From Branchipolynoe longqiensis (Eukaryota; Annelida; Polychaeta; Phyllodocida; Polynoidae): 64,000 nt of DNA. Shown here in pieces: positions 61,506-64,000 of this stretch (the stretch's first letter is position 1; each line of letters opens with the position of its first letter). Made by a program: the position numbers and the translations under genes. The stretch spans positions 3,162,001-3,226,000 of the forward strand of contig CM059203.1 of the NCBI GenBank assembly GCA_030323885.1. Direction: 5' to 3'. The notes under the pieces were generated by a model. The model did not search any database. It saw only the letters and a list, made by a program, of their open reading frames with translations, and was not told the DNA's origin.

Positions 61506-61852
61506 AGCTGCATAGTCCGATGAAATATCAAATTTTCAAAATCAAACCAATTATCTAGATTTGATTTTACATATCTAACTTAGATACTGATGTACTTATT
61601 AAGCATTTGTTTCTGCATAGAAGGCAATACTGAGTCAATTTAACAGAACATGTTACTGCAGAAGTCTATGGTGTCAGAGTTTTGGCAAGCTTGCCAAAAC
61701 TAATTTTCCATGTTTTACCTCAAAATATCTCAAAAGTTTACCATTTAAAATAAAAGTAACTTTGACCTAATGTAAAGTAGATACCAGTGATTGATCTAAT
61801 ATATTTATCTCAGAAAGAATACTGAAATTCAAAACCATCGGACTGTGCAACT
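61506..61852 (+). mobile_element. M7: intact TTAA MITE, reference copy of its family
   Basis: It is flanked by TTAA (61,502-61,505 and 61,853-61,856). The inverted ends are AGCTGCATAGTCCGATG and CCATCGGACTGTGCAACT. Internal landmarks shared with the 17.6-kb, 9.1-kb and 20.5-kb copies are CCAATTATCTAGATTTGATT, GTTACTGCAGAAGTC, GCTTGCCAAAACTAA and TAAAGTAGAT. The TTAA duplication fits piggyBac- or Kolobok-type transposition. It is 347 bp and non-coding. Confidence 0.9.
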
Positions 61853-61869
61853 TTAATGTAATGCTATAT

Positions 61870-62460
61870 TGGGGCTCTGGTTTGAAACCCTGATGTAGTG
61901 AAGATAGTGGTATATTGGTGATATTATTTAATGTAGTGTTATATTGGTGCTCTTGTTTGATATCGTGATATATTGAAGATAGTGATGGATGTAATATATT
62001 GGTGATATTATTGAATGCACATGTTATGGTGGTGCTCTGGTATGAAATCGTGATATTTGAAGATAGTGATATATTGATGATATTATTTAATGTAGTGTTA
62101 TATTGGTGCTCTTGTTTGATATCGTGATATATTGAAGATAGTGATGGATGTAATATATTGGTGATATTATTGAATGCACATGTTATGTTGGTGCTCCGGT
62201 ATGAAATCGTGATATATTGAAGATAGTGATATATTGATGATATTATTTAATGTAGTGTTATATCGGTGCTCTTGTTTGATATTGTGATATATCGGTGGAG
62301 GTGTTAGATGTGATATATTGGTGGTAGTGTTAGATGTGATATATTGGTAGATGTGATATATTGGTGGTAGTGTTAGATGTGATATATTGGTGGTAGTGTT
62401 AGATGTGATATATTGGTGGTAGTGTTAGATGTGATATATTAGCACTTTTGTTTGATATTG
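61870..62460. repeat. nested GATATATTGG satellite (26-bp in ~165-bp units)
   Basis: A unit of about 165 bp (GATATTATTTAATGTAGTG ... GATATCGTGATATATTGAAG ... GAATGCACATGTTATG) occurs at about 61,918, 62,083 and, partly, 62,238. From 62,285 to 62,440 a 26-bp unit, GATATATTGGTGGTAGTGTT + AGATGT, repeats about six times. Related words already occur before M7 (61,440-61,500), so M7 may have inserted into the array. Confidence 0.88.
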
Positions 62461-62825
62461 TGGTGGTCTGCACTGACCTCTCAGGCAAGGAGCCACATAG
62501 ACAGGTTGCTGTGACCATGATCCTGTACAAGCTATGCGTTGTATAGTTGTAGAACCTACCCTGTGTATGTATGTGTAAGTGCATTGCCTGTATGTATGTA
62601 ATTGTAAGCAGTAAAAGACTTACAATTCCAGGGGGACGAGTGTAGTGGTCTGCACTGACCTCTCAGGCAAGGAGCCGCATAGACAGGTAGGTGTGGGTAG
62701 CGTGTTGATATCGGGGAGCCTAGGTGGTGTAATGGTTAGCAAACTGGCCCGGAATACAAAGAGATGTGGGTTCGATTCCCACTCTAGGCACAATATTTCC
62801 CATTTTCATCACCCGCATGACATTA
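62460..62825 (+). mobile_element. SINE-C copy plus preceding partial unit
   Basis: GTCTGCACTGACCTCTCAGG (62,468), CTGTGACCATGATCCTGTAC, GTGTATGTATGTGTAAG, then a second GTCTGCACTGACC and the head GGGAGCCTAGGTGGTGTAATGG with B-box GGGTTCGATTCCC, ending CATCACCCGCATGACA. Same unit order as the arrays at 15.7 and 58.1 kb. Confidence 0.9.
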
Positions 62826-62871
62826 TCATGATATATTTGTGGTTTTATTTAATGATCTCCTACATTAGTGC

Positions 62872-63122
62872 ACTTTGTTTGTTGTTTTACGTCCTAGCAA
62901 CATCTAAGGTCATATCAGGACAGGTACCGACTTGTGACAGTGCACACTCATGGCGACTATATTGTGCTGCCCCACTGGGAGACCAGGCCACCAGCACCAT
63001 GACCTGATATCCCATTCAGTCACATTATCCTGACACTGAACCAACCAGTCCTTGGCCTATCCTAATAATGACGAGTGTCTGGCTAGGAAGCAAAAAGTAT
63101 CAATTTTTAAGTCATTGGCAAC
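62872..63122 (-). mobile_element. SINE-A copy, head truncated
   Basis: TTTGTTTGTTGTTTTACGTCC, body to CAATTTTTAAGTCATTGG, then stops. A further strongly diverged tail-like region (CACTATAAAGCCATC, CATCCTGATATCACCC, AATGTTGCTAG) lies at 63,230-63,310. Confidence 0.88.
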
Positions 63123-63534
63123 ACTATGAAGCAATGAGGAGCGCATATTGCTACATTGTATCTTAGTCAGGGACAACCCTATCAAGCAACCAGGAGCACA
63201 CATTGCTACATGGTATCTCATTGAAGGGCATCACTATAAAGCCATCAAACTCACACAAGATGACACTCATCCTGATATCACCCAAATGTTGCTAGAATGC
63301 AAAATCCCAAAAACTTTGGCGAGAAAAAAATAATCGGCCAATGATTTGTTAGTTATCTAGGCAACAGGTGAGTATAGGAAAACATTGACTCTCCAAACAC
63401 AGGCCTGGATGGTTATTTGTATACTTAACACACTGAGCCCATATCTGCTGGCAGAGCGAGAGAAGCTCAATGTCCAACTGCAAGAAAAACCAGGCCTCCT
63501 CAGCTCCTCCGGAGGTTTTGGGGTTCCGAGGTTG

Positions 63535-63770
63535 TGACGTTTTGGGGGTTTGGGGTTTGGGGGTTTTGGCGTTTTGGGGAGTTGTGGGTTGTGGGTTGTG
63601 GGGTTTTGGGGTATTGTGGGTTGTGGGTTGTGGGTTGTGGGGTTTTGGGGTATTGTGGGTTGAGGGTTGTGGGGGTTTGGGGTATTGTGGGTTGTGGGTT
63701 GTGGGGGTTTGGGGTTTTGGGGAGTTGGGGGTTGTGGGTTGTGGGTTGTGGGGTTTTGGGGTGTTTTTTT
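63535..63770. repeat. G/T-rich array (GGTTGTGGG, TTTTGGGG)
   Basis: Units of about 33 bp (GGGTTGTGGGGTTTTGGGG + TATTGTGGGTTGT) repeat about seven times. The G3-4 tracts separated by TT/TTTT are quadruplex-competent and telomere-like in composition but not a true telomeric hexamer array. Confidence 0.92.
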
Positions 63771-63864
63771 TCTGTCTCATTCGATGGTTAGCCAGAGGAA
63801 AATCTCAACTGCGGCAAATTGGTTTTCCTCATTCCACAACTAATTGCCCTATCCTAGTAATAAA

Positions 63865-64000
63865 TACTAAAGGAAAGCTTGTTTGATTTAACGACGCATC
63901 TAGAGCACATTGCTTTTTATCATCGGCTATTGGACGTCAACCATATGGTCATTCTGACATATTTCTTTGGAGGAAACCTGCTGACACCACATAGGCTACT
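63865..64000 (-). mobile_element. SINE-B 3' part, cut by window end
   Basis: GCTTGTTTGATTTAACGACGC, GAGCACATTGCTTTTTATCATC, GGCTATTGGACGTCAACC, CATATTTCTTTGGAGGAAAC and CCACATAGGCTACT. The head would lie beyond 64,000. Confidence 0.9.

Noticed and set aside
63535..63770. Interstitial telomere
   Set aside because: The G/T units are irregular (GGTTGTGGG, TTTTGGGG). The metazoan TTAGGG hexamer array is not present.

Overview
This is eukaryotic, non-coding, repeat-saturated DNA, most likely from a mollusc. The indicators are several families of tRNA-derived SINEs with A/B-box heads, non-LTR and DIRS-type retrotransposon debris, many short inverted-repeat DNA elements (MITEs), long minisatellites and two runs of N. 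The mollusc call rests mainly on a roughly 310-bp SINE (SINE-B here) that ends in a 'GTCGTTAAATAAAACAAAC'-like tail, which I recognise as common in gastropods and bivalves. That is inference; the species cannot be named from the window. I found no credible host protein-coding exon, no real tRNA or rRNA gene, and no bacterial-type operon. Almost all long open frames are translations of stop-poor simple repeats.

Layout. 1-12,240: a 48-bp minisatellite, SINE-A copies, a LINE 3' end (2.6-3.0 kb), GT/G/AT-rich arrays, a second LINE 3' end (8.5-9.1 kb), tandem SINE tails and a 10-bp minisatellite (10.7-11.4 kb). 12,240-15,181: a poly-A-tailed retroposed sequence, then a SINE-A interrupted by a MITE, running into a TCTG array that stops at an N gap (15,182-15,680). 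15,681-48,978: SINE-C tandem copies, TTAA-type and TWA-type MITEs, GT-rich arrays, a 1.5-kb 22-bp satellite, a 37-bp satellite, a 100-bp GT satellite, MITE pairs sharing one internal core (36.1-37.6 kb), a broken DIRS reverse transcriptase with a foldback (41.9-43.1 kb), a 35-bp satellite and a broken LINE reverse transcriptase on the minus strand that runs up to the second N gap (48,979-49,478). 49,479-64,000: a near-copy of 13,154-15,181, a 44-bp CT-rich satellite, more word-repeat MITEs, a TA-flanked MITE inserted in SINE-C, a four-head SINE-C array, another TTAA-type MITE and a G-rich array.

The elements are heavily nested. SINE-D lies inside SINE-A with a 7-bp target duplication. SINE-B lies inside a TTAA MITE with a 16-bp imperfect duplication. 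SINE-A copies lie inside a word-repeat MITE. A MITE lies inside SINE-A and another inside SINE-C. This gives a readable relative age order. Two observations stand out. (1) The sequence left of the first gap and the sequence right of the second gap are the same roughly 2-kb segment, so the 33-kb block between the gaps may be misplaced or represent alternative-haplotype joining. (2) MITEs with different termini share one internal core of about 140 bp, while another MITE group has interiors built almost entirely from a different degenerate short word in each element. Family names (SINE-A to SINE-D, M1 to M12, R200) are local labels made for this report.
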